Shown piece by piece: positions 21,815-34,754 of a stretch of 64,000 nt of DNA. Made by a program: the position numbers and the translations under genes. The DNA comes from Anthopleura xanthogrammica. Its lineage: Eukaryota > Cnidaria > Anthozoa > Actiniaria > Actiniidae. The stretch covers positions 10,073,708 through 10,137,707 of the forward strand of contig OZ025215.1 of the NCBI GenBank assembly GCA_964019055.1, read 5' to 3'. Every line of letters starts with the position of its first letter. Within the stretch, counting starts at the first letter, position 1. Under the pieces are notes generated by a model that saw nothing but the letters and a program-made list of their open reading frames with translations, did no database searches and was not told the origin of the DNA.

Positions 21815-22240
21815 TGGCAGCCATGTTGGATGGTGTTCACTATAGGTGGTTTGGAATCATTCTTAAGGGAATAAAAGTGGCAACCATGTTGGATGATGCT
21901 TATGCACGATGGTGTCCACTTTAGGTGGTTTGCATTCCTAAGGCAATAAACATGGCAGCCATGTTGGATAATGTTCACTATAGGTGGTTTGGAATCATTC
22001 CTAAGGGAATAAAGGTGGCAGCCATGTTGGATGGTGTTCACTATAGGTGGTTTGTAATCATTCCTAAGGGAATAAAAGTGGCAGCCATGTTGGATGATGT
22101 TCACTATAGGTGGTTTGTAATCATTCCTAAGGGAATAAAAGTGGCAGCCATGTTGGACGATGTTCACTATAGGTAGTTTTAATCATCTCTAAGGTAATAA
22201 AAGTGGCAGCCATGTTGGATAATGTTCACTGTAGGTGGTT
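21815..22240. repeat. ~62-bp satellite, about seven copies
   Basis: The unit contains GTGGCAGCCATGTTGGATG, GTTCACTATAGGTGGTTT, AATCATTCCTAAGGGAATAA. Units 2-3 are rearranged. The GCCATGTTGGA block is the most constant part. Confidence 0.92.
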
Positions 22241-22703
22241 TGGAATAATTTTTGTTATATTTTTGGTAAGAAACCTTTCGTTTTTGAAAAGCGAAATCAG
22301 AAATGACGAGGAGCTATATATTCTCGCGCGTCTAGAAATGTGTAACTGAATTAACCCTAGGATCTCCCCGGCTAGAAATAGTTGAGCTCGGGGATATTTC
22401 CTGAAATGACATTTGACCAAGAGGTCGTAAAATTATAGTCAAACTCTGAAGGTCAGAAGATTAATGGACATCCTGAACCATGGGGCTGCAATGGCCATAT
22501 ATATACCCCCAGCAAGAACGAGAAACAGGAAGTTCTTTGAATGGAAAACATATTATCAAAACAAACTGAAACTTAATTGATTAATTGCCAGTATTTGATA
22601 ACAACTTAATGATAGAACTATGAAATATAGGAAAATAGGTTGAAGATGATTTAAACGCAAGTTGATATGTTTTTATGATGTACATGTAGAAGAAAAACTA
22701 TAA

Positions 22704-22860
22704 AATAGACCTTTTTACAGCTCCGTTCAGTGACCATAATAGTGGAGGTTGGAGTTACTGCGCATGATAAATATAGTTTTGGTATGCGCGGCAACTCCAG
22801 CCTCGACTTGGAACTATTATTCGTGGTCACCATGGAACTGAACTGTAAAAAGGTCTATTT
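22704..22860. mobile_element. Palindromic MITE (AAATAGACCTTTTTACAG ends)
   Basis: The left end AAATAGACCTTTTTACAG has its inverse CTGTAAAAAGGTCTATTT at the right end. The interior is also partly palindromic (GGAGGTTGGAGTTACTGCGC / GCGCGGCAACTCCAGCC). Confidence 0.72.
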
Positions 22861-22861
22861 G

Positions 22862-23090
22862 AAATCTATTTGAGTCAAGCTGCTTATTGAAGGACATTTT
22901 AAAAAACAAGACTTAAAAACCTATTGTTTACTGTGCGCTTCCTTGTTTTTCTGTTTCTTTTTCCGTTTGTAAATGTTTTTTTTCTGACGTTCATTCTTTT
23001 TTTCGTCTCTCTCTTCTTCTTCTTTCTTTCTTCTTTCCTTCTTTTTTCTATTTATAAATGTTTTTCTGACATCCCTTCTTTCCTTTCCCT

Positions 23091-23161
<71 letters not shown>

Positions 23162-24860
23162 CTTTCTACTTTTCACTTTCTTCACTTTCGATCCTTCCTT
23201 CCTTCCTTCCTTATTTCAGTCTTTTGCCAATCACAAACCAATGTCTTCTTATCATGTCGGCTTTCAATTGCGTCCTCGGCCATTCATTCTTTAACAAACA
23301 CTCAACAGACAAAGGCACAAAACGAATCGTCTTACTTTTAATGAACCACACTTCAAAAAAAGAGCTTAACAAGGTTCTTATCCATCCCTCTATTTAACCT
23401 TTGTAATACCAAAATTCCATCGAAACTATTTGCTCAGAATATTATTAAATTCACCTTGGACAGGAAATGAAAGACAAATCAGAAATTTTAATCATTACTT
23501 TACAGCGCTTTGGAATCAAAAGCTTTAAACGATTTGCACAAGATCTAAAAACTTCATTTTCTTTTCGATGAAAATCCCAATGCATCTTCAATCCTCGAAA
23601 CTTAATTAAACCTAATTCAAGCCATACAAACAGGGGACGATTTTTCATAAAATTTTCTGTTTGTTTTTGCCAAGTTGGGATTAGATTTTAACCCTTATTC
23701 AAATACAATTTTATTGATCTAATCTTGCTGAAGACTTTGGGTACATAGTGTATTAATCTTGCTGGAAAATAGTCATTAGTTTTAGATTTTTCATACACAA
23801 GGGTGTACAGACGTTAGTGAAGGAATGGGCTAATCGCTGGGCGGCATCAAACAAATAGGATATACCTTGTCTAATGTCAGAAGATTTGCTTCCAAAAATT
23901 ATCTTCTTATTAATTTACAGACTTGTAATAAGCTTAGAAGATAAAATGCTTAATTAAACTGATGGCTGTAGAATCGTTGAAAGTTAATCGCAAAATCCCG
24001 GTCTTGGATTGGAATTCTCGAATGTAATCTGAACGAAAATACGTACAATTTTAACATGATCCCTTAGAAATTTCAAAAGGGCTTTAATTGTATTGTATTT
24101 TGGGCATCTAAACTTCTCATTCTAGATATGTTTTCATTATAGCATTCGCGTGATTTTTTCTTCGTGATTTCAAACCTCGTGTCATTTCCTTAGGAATGAT
24201 TTTTTTCTTCATCGGCTTGAAATGACGTTCAATAAAATGAATATTATACATACTTAAACAAATAATCGTATTATTTCCAAGAGGCAAGTTCAGAAACAGA
24301 AAAATCTAAAAAAAGAAGCTTGAAAGACCTTCTTATCATAATGGTGATAATGATGACCTCGTTCTAATTTTTGTTTTTTTTGATTATGGAGAGTATACAT
24401 AATAGTGGTGCCAGACAGTCAGTTAGCGTACCAGTGCACATGTTGTGCTGGCGTTTAATATGACTTGCTCTAACTATAGCTAATACAATACACATAGAAT
24501 AAGAATAAATAGACTTACGAGGGAAATGAAATATAGGAGAATCCAAGCTAGCAATTGGAACAAGCGGTGGAAAGGTTAACATATACTGGTAGTAAATATC
24601 GACTAAATGGCTACGAGAGTCGTAAGGGAGGAAGCATAGAAAACAAACAATTGATAATATTTGACCATGATTAGACCTGAAACCTGAACAGTCCTTGAGG
24701 CGTGGGGGAAGAGGCTCATTGACTCGTACGTGGCCTATAAAGACAAATTGCTTGACAATAAACAAATTCGTCGGATAATGGTTGAAGATAAGAGAAACCT
24801 TTACGTAGATTGGTTTGACGCCCAAACCTCGGCACATGCTATGTGTATGCTGCTTTGCAT
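22862..24860. other. Intergenic, no supported gene
   Basis: Pyrimidine-rich low complexity at 22930-23220 with a TC run at 23091-23156, then ordinary AT-rich sequence. Nothing with coding character was found. Confidence 0.5.
23091..23156. repeat. (TC)n microsatellite
   Basis: About 33 uninterrupted TC dinucleotides. Confidence 0.97.
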
Positions 24861-24865
24861 TCCTG

Positions 24866-25370
24866 AGTACCCTTAGTGAGTTATCACTAATAGACCTATA
24901 CAGGAGATAGCCAATTAGACTGCAGAACTTCTAGTAGACCACTTGTTAATTTGTACAATTAGAAGATAGTTTTTGGGTATAGAATTTGAACATCCCGGCG
25001 CCATTTTGGACATTGAATTTCGAATATAGCTTAATTCCCTAGTTTCCCCAGTAAGTTATCACTAATAGACCTACAGGAGATAGCCAATTAGACTGCAGGA
25101 TTTATAATAGACCACTAGTTTGTGTACAATTAGAAGATATTTTTTGGACGCAGAATTTGAACATCCCGGCGCCATCAGTTTGGACATTGAATTTCGAATA
25201 CAGTTTAATTCCCTAGTACCCCCAGTGAGCTAGCACTAATAGCCTTACAGGAGATAGCCAATTAGACTGCAGGATTTATAATAGGCCACTTGTTAATTTG
25301 TACTATTAGAAGCTTTTTGGGTGAAGAATTTGAAAATCAACATTCCGGCGCCATCTTGGACAGTGAATTT
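24866..25370. repeat. Three-copy ~180-bp tandem repeat
   Basis: Each unit has CACTAATAG(A/C)CCTA, CAGGAGATAGCCAATTAGAC, a TGTTAATTTGTAC-like block, and CGGCGCCAT..TGGACA before GAATTTCG. The copies are clearly diverged. Confidence 0.88.
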
Positions 25371-27450
25371 CGCCGAATAGAGATTAATTTGCCAAAGGAA
25401 TTAAATTGAGGTAGAAAAACGCTTTTGCAGTGTCTGTTGGGATTTAAATGACACTTTGGAACAGAGAGAATGAGTATATTTTACTATATCAGTTCATAAA
25501 CTATAGAAACTAATTACTCTTATTGGTATTCTCCCACGCATCTCCTCCCTACTCAAAATCCAGAATACTCGGCTCTGTTGATAGTTCCTTCTGATAACAA
25601 CGAGATAATCAACGACTAAAGTCAGCCCTCTAGAAAATATCCTCTACAGAGAGGGCGGTATAAGGGGGAGTTTGGATCACGCTGTCTCACGGAAAACAAA
25701 CTGTTTTCTCACACTATTTTCGAAAACATAAAACATCGAAAAACTAATTTAATTCGCATGTATTTCATTGAAAACAATTTTGACAATTAATTTGCGGGTG
25801 ATAAGAATATTATAAAAAATGCATTTCACATTTGATGTGGGAAACAGTTATAAAAATAACGGTTCAGAAAGTCTAAAAATCAAGTCAAATTATTATTTTT
25901 TTTTTGCCTAAGCCTTGGTTATTAATCCATTGAATTCCCGATGATGAAACGAAATCAAGAAATATTGATTTTTGCGGAAAGAGGGAAATTGGAGAATCCG
26001 GGTAAAACCCTTGAAGGACACGAGGGCACCAACGAGGAAATCCATTTATGTGATACCTCCGGTTCAGGAATCGCTTTTGATTTTCAATGGCGAAGCGAAC
26101 GATCTCACAACAACGTCACCCGCGTTCTCCAAAGAAACCGAGTATAATGCTAGCACAAGAAGAGTGATTTTCAAGGAAGAAGCTAAGCCAAGAAACACCA
26201 GTCTAATATATTTGATTACCGACCGGACGACAAGAAAAAAAGTTTAATCAAAACGGATTTGAGATCAAAAGATCCTATAAACTTAATACTATTAGATGGT
26301 TCCCATCACGTGACACAGTCTCATAATGATTGGTTAATAAACATGACCCTGATTATCCAAAGATATAATGTACCCACTCCTAGCATATTACCCTACTCGA
26401 CCTTCAGAGACTCTCGACTCAGGTAAGGATTGAAATGTTGACTGTTTAATGCAATTTTAGCAACAAGTAAATGGACGTGTGTTGAAAATAATTATCTTGC
26501 ATAGTACGAGCGTGTTCGTGAAGTTAGGATTCAGTTCGGTAAAAATCCAAGATATCGGCAGGATTTCAAGATATCGGCGGTATTTCAAGATCGGTATACA
26601 AAACTGACTCACTAATCGAGCGTCGACTTCATACAGAGTGTTCATTTGCTGAGTTGTTTAGGGTTCGTGCTGTTTCTTTCTCTTTCAAGTTTTTCCGTTC
26701 AGACCTCACACGGTCTTTAATTGACTTCTAGGTAATTTGGAAAGCTCTAGGAGTCGCTCGACTTCTGAATGCTTAAAATTCAAATTCTCTGCAGTGATTA
26801 TCTATCTGCATATCTCACCGAAATTCATTCTTATTTTTATGTATAATTATCGACTTATCTGGAATCGGCGATTTCAGAAAAAAACGAAATTGTTTTGGAA
26901 TTATTTAAAGTATAAAATTATGTACGAATTCGTAAAGAAATTAGCCTAAAAATCGTCAAAGTGATAGAAAATTGCTAGGAATTAAAACGTTGATATCTTT
27001 GGTTGACGTCTTATCATAGTGGAGTAATATTTGGTAGGTTATTCAGGGCTTATCTCGCCAAAGCATAAAAACTTACTTATGTATTTTGTCAACTATGTGT
27101 CTACAGTTTTTGACCAAAGACTGACACGAGCGAGTAGACTACGATTATTCTATTGATCTCTAGGCCAATCACTCATTCTTTTTTTTTAAAGAAAAATTAT
27201 GATTAAATAAAGATTTTTAGACAACGCGCGACGTTGCGGAAGAAATTTTTGTTTTTCAATTTCAATGTAAGCAATGAGAGATGTGTATTTACAGAAGGTG
27301 CTCTTCTACTCGAAATGATCCACTCGTTTTATTTGTTGTGTGTCTGGGCTGAATTAGTGAATTTTTTTCTGTATTTAAGAAGGTTATGAATTCAGTGAGA
27401 AGATAATTTGGCTTGGGAGAGAGGTTTATTCGTAGTTGCCTTTTATTAAG
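25371..27450. other. Intergenic, no firm gene
   Basis: A short open frame at 25972-26247 lacks partners. A donor-like CGACTCAG|GTAAGG at 26420 follows CCAAT- and TATAAT-like strings and could be a non-coding first exon on the plus strand, but this cannot be shown. A TTTCAAGATATCGGC-type short repeat lies near 26545-26600. Confidence 0.4.
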
Positions 27451-27459
27451 GAATTAAAT

Positions 27460-27690
27460 AAATGAATAAATGAATGAGCACATGGACGAACGAATGAATT
27501 AATGAAGGTATGGATTAAATGAATAAGTAGACGAATAGGTAGATAGGTGGATGAATGGATGGATGGATAGATGGATGGATGGATGGATAGATAGATGGAT
27601 GGATGGATGGATGGATATATGGATGGATGGATGGATGGATGGATGGATGGATGGATGGACGGACGGACGGATGATATGGATGGATGGATA
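27460..27690. repeat. (GAAT)n/(GGAT)n microsatellite
   Basis: Degenerate GAAT and GGAT tetranucleotides. The long poly-HPSI frames on the minus strand are repeat translation. Confidence 0.93.
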
Positions 27691-29169
27691 GATGCTTGGA
27701 TGGACCAATAGCACAGGCACATCCATAAATAGTCCAAATAGCAAAGATTGGATCAAGGAAATGAGCGAACAATGTATATTTGAATATACACGTGCACAAA
27801 ATAAATAAATGAATGAATGAATATATGAATGGAAAAATGTCTTCTTGATTGAGTGGATGAATAGACGAACAAAAGAAAAAAGAAAAAAAACCAAAGAAGT
27901 GACCAAGTAAAGAGAAACCTAAGCATAGACAAGCTGCACAATCATCAAAATGTGATATCGATGCTTCTAACGATTACATGCCACTTCAACCTACAGCCAA
28001 AATACTCTCCAATATTTCAGAGTCAAAATGAACTGTATCGTTTCAAGGTTCTGCCTCAGGTTTGTTGACATAGGATATGGCGGGCAGACGGAAATATGAG
28101 CAGTGATTTGATTCTAGATTAAGAAACTCACTTGTCGTTGTGTTGAGAATAGAACTCACTTAGCTAGAGTAACATATTGTTGATTTAGAAAAGAGTGCAA
28201 TGTGAACGTGAATTTGTTTCGCGCGCTCCTGATAACATAAACAAAGTAGAATCACAGTGCTCATAGTAGCACAAGGTAATGAATTCTAGTTATTAAATGT
28301 GTCCTTCGTTGAAGAGTGCAAACAGGTATAATTCGTCTAATTGCCTTAAGTTCTTCAGTCAGTCTTTCACTATCTTTAAGGCCGATGCATGACTAGTGCT
28401 GACGCGAATATATGCTGTAAGTTTTAATAGATGAATAGGGAAACTAATTCTAATGGATATTGGACTCTACGATTGCGAAATTTTACCAGTGAAGTGAATA
28501 GGCGATTGAAAATAAAATTTCCCGATAACTCCATTGTCTTGTAAAGTCTTGCGCATACATTCGGAGGTAGGGTCCTTCAAGACCATCTGGTAAGTGATTT
28601 GACGTTTTCGTGTAGTAAAAATCTATCCTATTTTAAACCAACGTAATTCTAGATCCTTGAGTTTTGCTTATTTTACAATGAATGTACTTAGTTCTACATT
28701 TTATGTACATGAAATTTTAGCTTATGGCGGAAAAACGATCGAATTCATTTTCTGTTATCAGGTACTTGATCTGTTCTACACTGAATTCTGTGACGTTTTT
28801 CGAGTTCAAATAAAGTTTTCGCTAATGAAGTCATACAGAACAGGCGGTAAGCATTGAGCGGCTTGTTCAAACTACTTCTTATTTATGGTACTCAGTAGGA
28901 CTCAAGATAGATTGACAACTAGTTCTAAAGCAACGAGAGGAATGACCTGAAAATCGGGATTAAACAAGTGAGCGCGTGCTAATTCCACTTGGGAATGAAC
29001 TATATTTGTTCTTTGTGGAATTGAGCTTTTTTGTTGTGCTGTCTATCGGTATAATTCTAGTCAACAGCAGGAAAGATTCGGGGTTTGCGAGCTTTCTTTA
29101 TGACGCACGTAGTCCGTGCTGTATTGAATTTCAAAGAAATTTGTTGTATATGATAATCGTATTGAAGCG

Positions 29170-29585
29170 GTTGATCAAAAGAGAAAAAGAAAGATAAAAC
29201 GAAAAAGGAGACAAGGAAAAAAGAAAAGAAAAAAGAGAAAGAAAGAAAGGAAGAAAGAAAGAAATGAATGAATGAATGAATGAATGAATGAATGAATGAA
29301 TGAATGAATGAATGAATGAATGAATGAATGAATGAATGAATGAATGAATGAATGAATGAATGAATGAATAGGTGGATGGATGGATGGATGGATGGATGGA
29401 TGGATGGATGGATGGATGGATGGATGGATGGATGGATGGATGGATGGATGGATGGATGGATGGATGGATGGATGGATGGATGGATGGATGGATGGATGGA
29501 TGGATGGATGGATGGATGGATGGATGGATGGATGGATGGATGGATGGATGGATGGATGGATGGATGGATGGGTGGATGGATGGAT
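29170..29585. repeat. Compound (GAAA)n-(GAAT)n-(GGAT)n microsatellite
   Basis: A GAAA-rich tract grades into about 27 GAAT units (29262-29368) and then about 50 almost perfect GGAT units (29373-29585). The length suggests high allelic variability. Confidence 0.97.
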
Positions 29586-29689
29586 ACATAAAAGCGGTGT
29601 GAACAAAATTCAAATTATATATATATAACTTTATAGTACAGATATTAGATTTTAAAAAAACATGAAAATCCAATAAAGAAAGAAAGAAA

Positions 29690-29825
29690 GACTAAAAGAA
29701 AGAAAGAAAGAAAGAAAGGAAGGAAGGAAGGAAGGAAGGAAGGAAGAAAGAAAGTGAGAAAGAAAAAGGCAGGAAGGAAACAAGGAAAGGAGAAAGGAAA
29801 AAAAGAAGGAAAGAAAGAAAGAAGA
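29690..29825. repeat. (GAAA)n/(GGAA)n tract
   Basis: Purine-only tetranucleotide repeat 100 bp beyond the GGAT array. Confidence 0.93.
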
Positions 29826-29829
29826 TATT

Positions 29830-32079
29830 TGAATAACTCTTGTATCATCAACAACTATATATAGCTCATCAAAGAAACGCTTTTATCTTTTCACTATTAT
29901 CAAATCACCTATTCTTCACGGGGAATCAACTCAAGCCACAAGTTAAATTACACTCAATTAATACCTTTCATTTTTTTCAGTTGAAAATTTAAACATTATT
30001 AAGTCATTTATTTCTGTTTGGAATATCTTTATGAAAAACAGTTTCTTTTCACATTAATATTTTATTTTATTTTGTATCAGCTATTCAAGAAACTTATGAA
30101 AATTTTCGTTATCGAAACCAGGTTTCCTTTATTCATTTGTTTGTTTTAAATCTCACAATTTTATCATAATTATTCTTATTCGTAAATTGCCACACGAAAT
30201 GGCTCAAAGATAATTATTTTCTCGGTACGGCATCTTTGGTAAGATGCAAGATTTGGGAGCTTCACGTATCTCAAAATTTCTGAACGTTTCGTGATAAAAA
30301 TGAATGATATACTAAACACTAAAGAATCCCCTGAAAGAAAATAGTCCTAGAGCCACATAAACCACACAAGGTTTGTTATCATCAACTAAATCATGCCTAG
30401 AGCTTTGGGTTGTTTGTTTTCGACCAAGAAGGCTGGCTGTGGCAAGGGATCTTCTTCTTTATTCAAAACTCTGTCTTGTTAAGTCTATCTAATGGCGAGA
30501 CGTGGACAATTTATAATTGGAAGATTTCAACTGATTTTAACTGAAGCAATAGTGCTTGCCTAGATAGCTGTTTTTTTTTCTTTTTTTTCTTTTTCCAAGA
30601 TGTTTACGCGATGATGAACATGAATTTAATTGTTGGTGCTGTTCTGGTTGTATAGCCATTTTGGCGGGAAAAATATTCGCGCGCGCGTCTGTGTTTCCCA
30701 CAACATCTCAAGAACAAAAAAAGGCAACAATACAGATTTAATCTAATGAGTCATTTTCCCTTTTCTTCTTTTTAATTATCACAAAATTTCATAAAATTTC
30801 ATAAAACATATTAGGATTTACAACGTCTTGCAATGTCAATATTGTATCGCCATTGGTCGTCTGATTGGTCAGTATTCGTATGCCTTATTTACGGTTGAAG
30901 TTGATCGTTCAATGCAAGAATCCCACGCACCGACAAAGCATAAGAAACTTCTCTTCATTGATATAGAACCCATGTCCTTACGGCAAAATTAAAGACCGGT
31001 AAGGTTCCTGCAAATTAATTTAACTCCGAAGCTGAAAATGTGTGCACTCTACATATATATACGGTAAGTTAAAAATATATATTTCAAACGCTCATTAGAA
31101 CTAAAACCCTTACGTAGTGCGATATTTAAAAGCTTCAATGACGAGTTTACCAAAATCTTCTTATATGCGATGGAAACTAGGCTAGGAATTCGAATTCGGC
31201 GAGCGCGCATTCGTAATTATCGTTTAGTAGCACCAAAATAATACATATATTGTAGGCACACAGGTAATGTATTGGAGAGGTTTTCATTCAATTTAATAAA
31301 ATCATTTTGAAAGAGGGTAAATTTGTCTGTAAAAAGCCACGAGATTTTGGCCAAAAATACCCCTAACCGCTAGCGTCATTTTGATCTATCTTTCAGTTTT
31401 GTTGTTTCTAACTGTACAAGTGGCATTTTGCGACAGCCAGACGGATGTTTTGATTTTGACAAAGATCAACAAAAAGTACTTGATTCTTATCAATTTGAAT
31501 AATTTTCAACGAGTCGAAAAAAATATAATTTAATGAACAACAGGCTGTAGGCTTTAGAGAAAAAAAATCTTGTTTCATGCAATGATCTTATAGTAACTTA
31601 TAGTTTATATCCATGCACGAGTCAGGAGTAGTGTTAGGCACACTTTCAGCAAGAATTAAATATATTGAGCATATAAAATGTCTCATTGCATGTGCGATGG
31701 CGTCATATGAGCATTTATCCTGTACGGGATGTTCAGCACGAATGAAAGTTCTCGATTTCAACATGTTTGATTTTTGTTGTGCGTTTACTCTCTTTTTTTC
31801 CGGCCCTTTTTGAAGCTGATTTTTTGGCTTTTCTAAACTGTTAAAACACAATTGCAAGTACGTCTAACATCATGTGTTTTTTAAAATTTGTTTAAATCAG
31901 ATCAGTGGTCTTTTTAACAACTTAAAGTTGGCATACTGTGCGGACATATTATTTGATTTTAATTGAAGTATGATAAATAACCTTTCGTCTTTTTTCCCAT
32001 AAAGATATCGTTAGCATCTTCAAGTTATCAAATAACCAGAGATCTCAATTTAGCCGAACAAATTGCCTAGATACAAAGG

Positions 32080-32080
<1 letters not shown>
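29830..32080. other. Intergenic, no supported gene
   Basis: AT-rich sequence without coding or clear repeat structure. Confidence 0.5.
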
Positions 32081-32315
<235 letters not shown>

Positions 32316-34290
32316 GCGCAAGAAAAACAAATCAATTCACATAGTTTGCCATTTTCATCCTTCTTTCCAAGGGACTCTACTGAATGCGCACTATACTACT
32401 TCATCCCGTTGGGCAGTTGATTTCAGTACCTTTCAATTACTCCGGATTAGCAAACAAACCTCAGTAATCACCAATTATTCAATATCCCAAAAAAAAAAAA
32501 AAAAAAAAAGCTTTTATCAACTATCGCAGTGAGGAAGGAAAACTAGGAAATATCTCTTTTATGCCTTTTCAATTGATCATTTGGCCAAACGGCAACATCC
32601 AAAGCGCTACCGCATCTGAATAAGAGACGCTTAATGTTCTAAGCAAGTGTCTTGCTACGCGGAATGAATATTTCGTTTTTTTTATATCGATCACTAGCTG
32701 AGATCTTGAGCGATGACCCGCTAAATTGACTCCAAAGACGTGCTAATTGACATCCTAAGCTGATTGTCAAAAAAGGTGGTGAAAAACCGCACTGAAAACA
32801 AACCTAAAGTCTTTCTTTACTTTTCTCCTATTGTTACATATTTGAACGAAATTCATGGAAATATTAAATCTAATCGTATTGCAACTAGTGGGATCGATTA
32901 TTTTTATAGTAGTGTTATTAGTAGACTACAGACACTAGTCATTAAGTTAGTCAGTGTATTATTTGATCCTTCTGTCGTGTGCGTACTTCTTCACTGATAA
33001 AACGTGAGGGAGATATCTTAATCGGTTGGCAAGCATATCAGGGCTCGTCAATCTGTGATGTTGACGTTCGTGTGTACGTTTGTTAATTCTAACGTTTCTT
33101 TACTAGGGAATTTACCACATAAATAAGTTTTTACGAATATAAGATAAGCATTGGTAGTAAAGAGAGGGGAGGGGTGGGAAGGTATGAATGTTAATGGCCT
33201 TGCTGCTCCAACTACATGTAGCTTTTAACTCGAATATAAACACAATTTTTTTGAAACACACCAGTCTGTTCAAGTCGTTTGTGGTGAAAGAATTATTTTT
33301 TAAGAATCAAAAGTCTTTCTAGATTGTTCCAGTAGAAGCGATTCTCTATACCCCTCTCCTTTCTTCCCTTCCTATCCTCGCATGCCCTCCTTGGACAACG
33401 GAAGAGATTCCCGCATGTATTTTTTATTTTGGGAAAGTCTAAGCAAACATTTCCTCGCGTGATGTCTAGGAAATCGCCATGACACTACTGTCAATTGGTT
33501 ACTCAGCCAACCAGAATGTTCCTAGTCAATAATACAATCAGTTTACCGCGGGCAAAACAAGATATCACACTGGGTTTGTTAGTGCCACAAGGGGAGTATT
33601 TTCAAAGAGGGGTCCATTCGCGCTAACCAATAATGACCCTCCTCTAATTCAGTGCCCTAATGTTCCCAGCTGGATGCTCTAGCTTCCATTTAGTATCTCA
33701 TCCAATCAGCTCTTCATAAGTGCGTAAAACTGCGTCAATCGTCGGCAAATTAGCCGAGCAGTGAAATCAAAAGGGCAGCCCATGTTTTTGAAGAAGATTA
33801 GATGATTATACTTGAGATTCCTTGATTTCTATTTCAAAATATAATCCCCAGTGATAATGAAAGATGTGCATTAGTTAATGATATGTTTGATCACTCCTAG
33901 TGAATGAGCCGCAAAAATGGAATGTCCAAACATAACGCCATGAATTGAAAGGAACAAAGCAGCTGCCAGAACTGACACAGTTATCGGAAAGTTACCTCAA
34001 GGTCACCGCTAAGAGAATTGCTCCACTCACAGCGCGAGATTCGACAAAGGAGCGAATTGGAAATGCTGTAGGTCGTCACCCAGCCTGAGGGAGATTAAAA
34101 GGGCTCGAAGTTCATCTATGCTAACCACATTCTGGTTTAGAAAGCGCTTTCCGGGTTTTGGGAGATAGTCTTTACTCCAGTGCATGAGAAGGCACGACAG
34201 CTTCAGTCAAGTGCACGAATCAAGGCATTCCTTTTAGTGGCCATATTTCCACGTGTCTTCACGATTAAATAAGATAAATCTGAGAGAAAA
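32316..34290. other. Intergenic, GPCR upstream region
   Basis: A poly-A run at 32489-32509, otherwise unique sequence. No gene seen. Confidence 0.5.
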
Positions 34291-34439
34291 ACATTGTCGT
34301 TTCGTGACCACAGGCAGAATTACAGAAAATCCAACACCACAGACTGGACAAGAGATAGTCCATTAAGAAAGACACTGATCATCAGTATACACTGAGTGTT
34401 GCTCTAGGATAACTGTAACTAAAAACTCAACCATTAACG

Positions 34440-34711
34440 GTAAGCCGACAAAGCTAAAATGCCATTACCTCAAACTTTTTTTTCGTATATATATTTCTTA
34501 AAAGATTTTAGAAGAATCACGAAAAGTTAAAGAATTATAAAGTAATTTTCATTTAGGGGTATTATATTTTGGGGGTCTATATACTTAAAAACGTAAAATG
34601 TATTAACGAAGTTGTCACTATAGTAATAACATTGAGTTTGACAGCCGTTAGTGTCGCGACCGACGCATCTGCAGTTTTACACCTAAGTATGTATATATAT
34701 ATCATTCACAG
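34440..34711 (+). promoter_or_regulatory. Putative 5' UTR intron of the GPCR gene
   Basis: A good donor AACG|GTAAGC at 34440 and an acceptor ATCATTCACAG ending at 34711 bracket a 272-bp AT-rich segment just upstream of the GPCR start. If real, the mRNA has a non-coding first exon ending at 34439. Inferred from splice consensus only. Confidence 0.4.
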
Positions 34712-34754
34712 GACTGATTAGAACTTAGACGGACGATCTGCTCAAGGAAGAACG

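Noticed and set aside
21784..22176. Repeat proteins with NIIQHGCHFYSLRNDYKPP-like units
   Set aside because: Translation of the 62-bp satellite in frames that happen to lack stops; unit length is not a multiple of three across copies.
25941..26247. Possible small plus-strand gene
   Set aside because: Two overlapping frames, the first part resembles a SINE body scrap (GGAGAATCCGGGTAAAACCC), and no partners or homology were recognised.
29131..29673. Long HPSI- and MDGW-repeat proteins
   Set aside because: Six-frame translation of the GGAT/GAAT microsatellite; open in all frames because the unit lacks stops.
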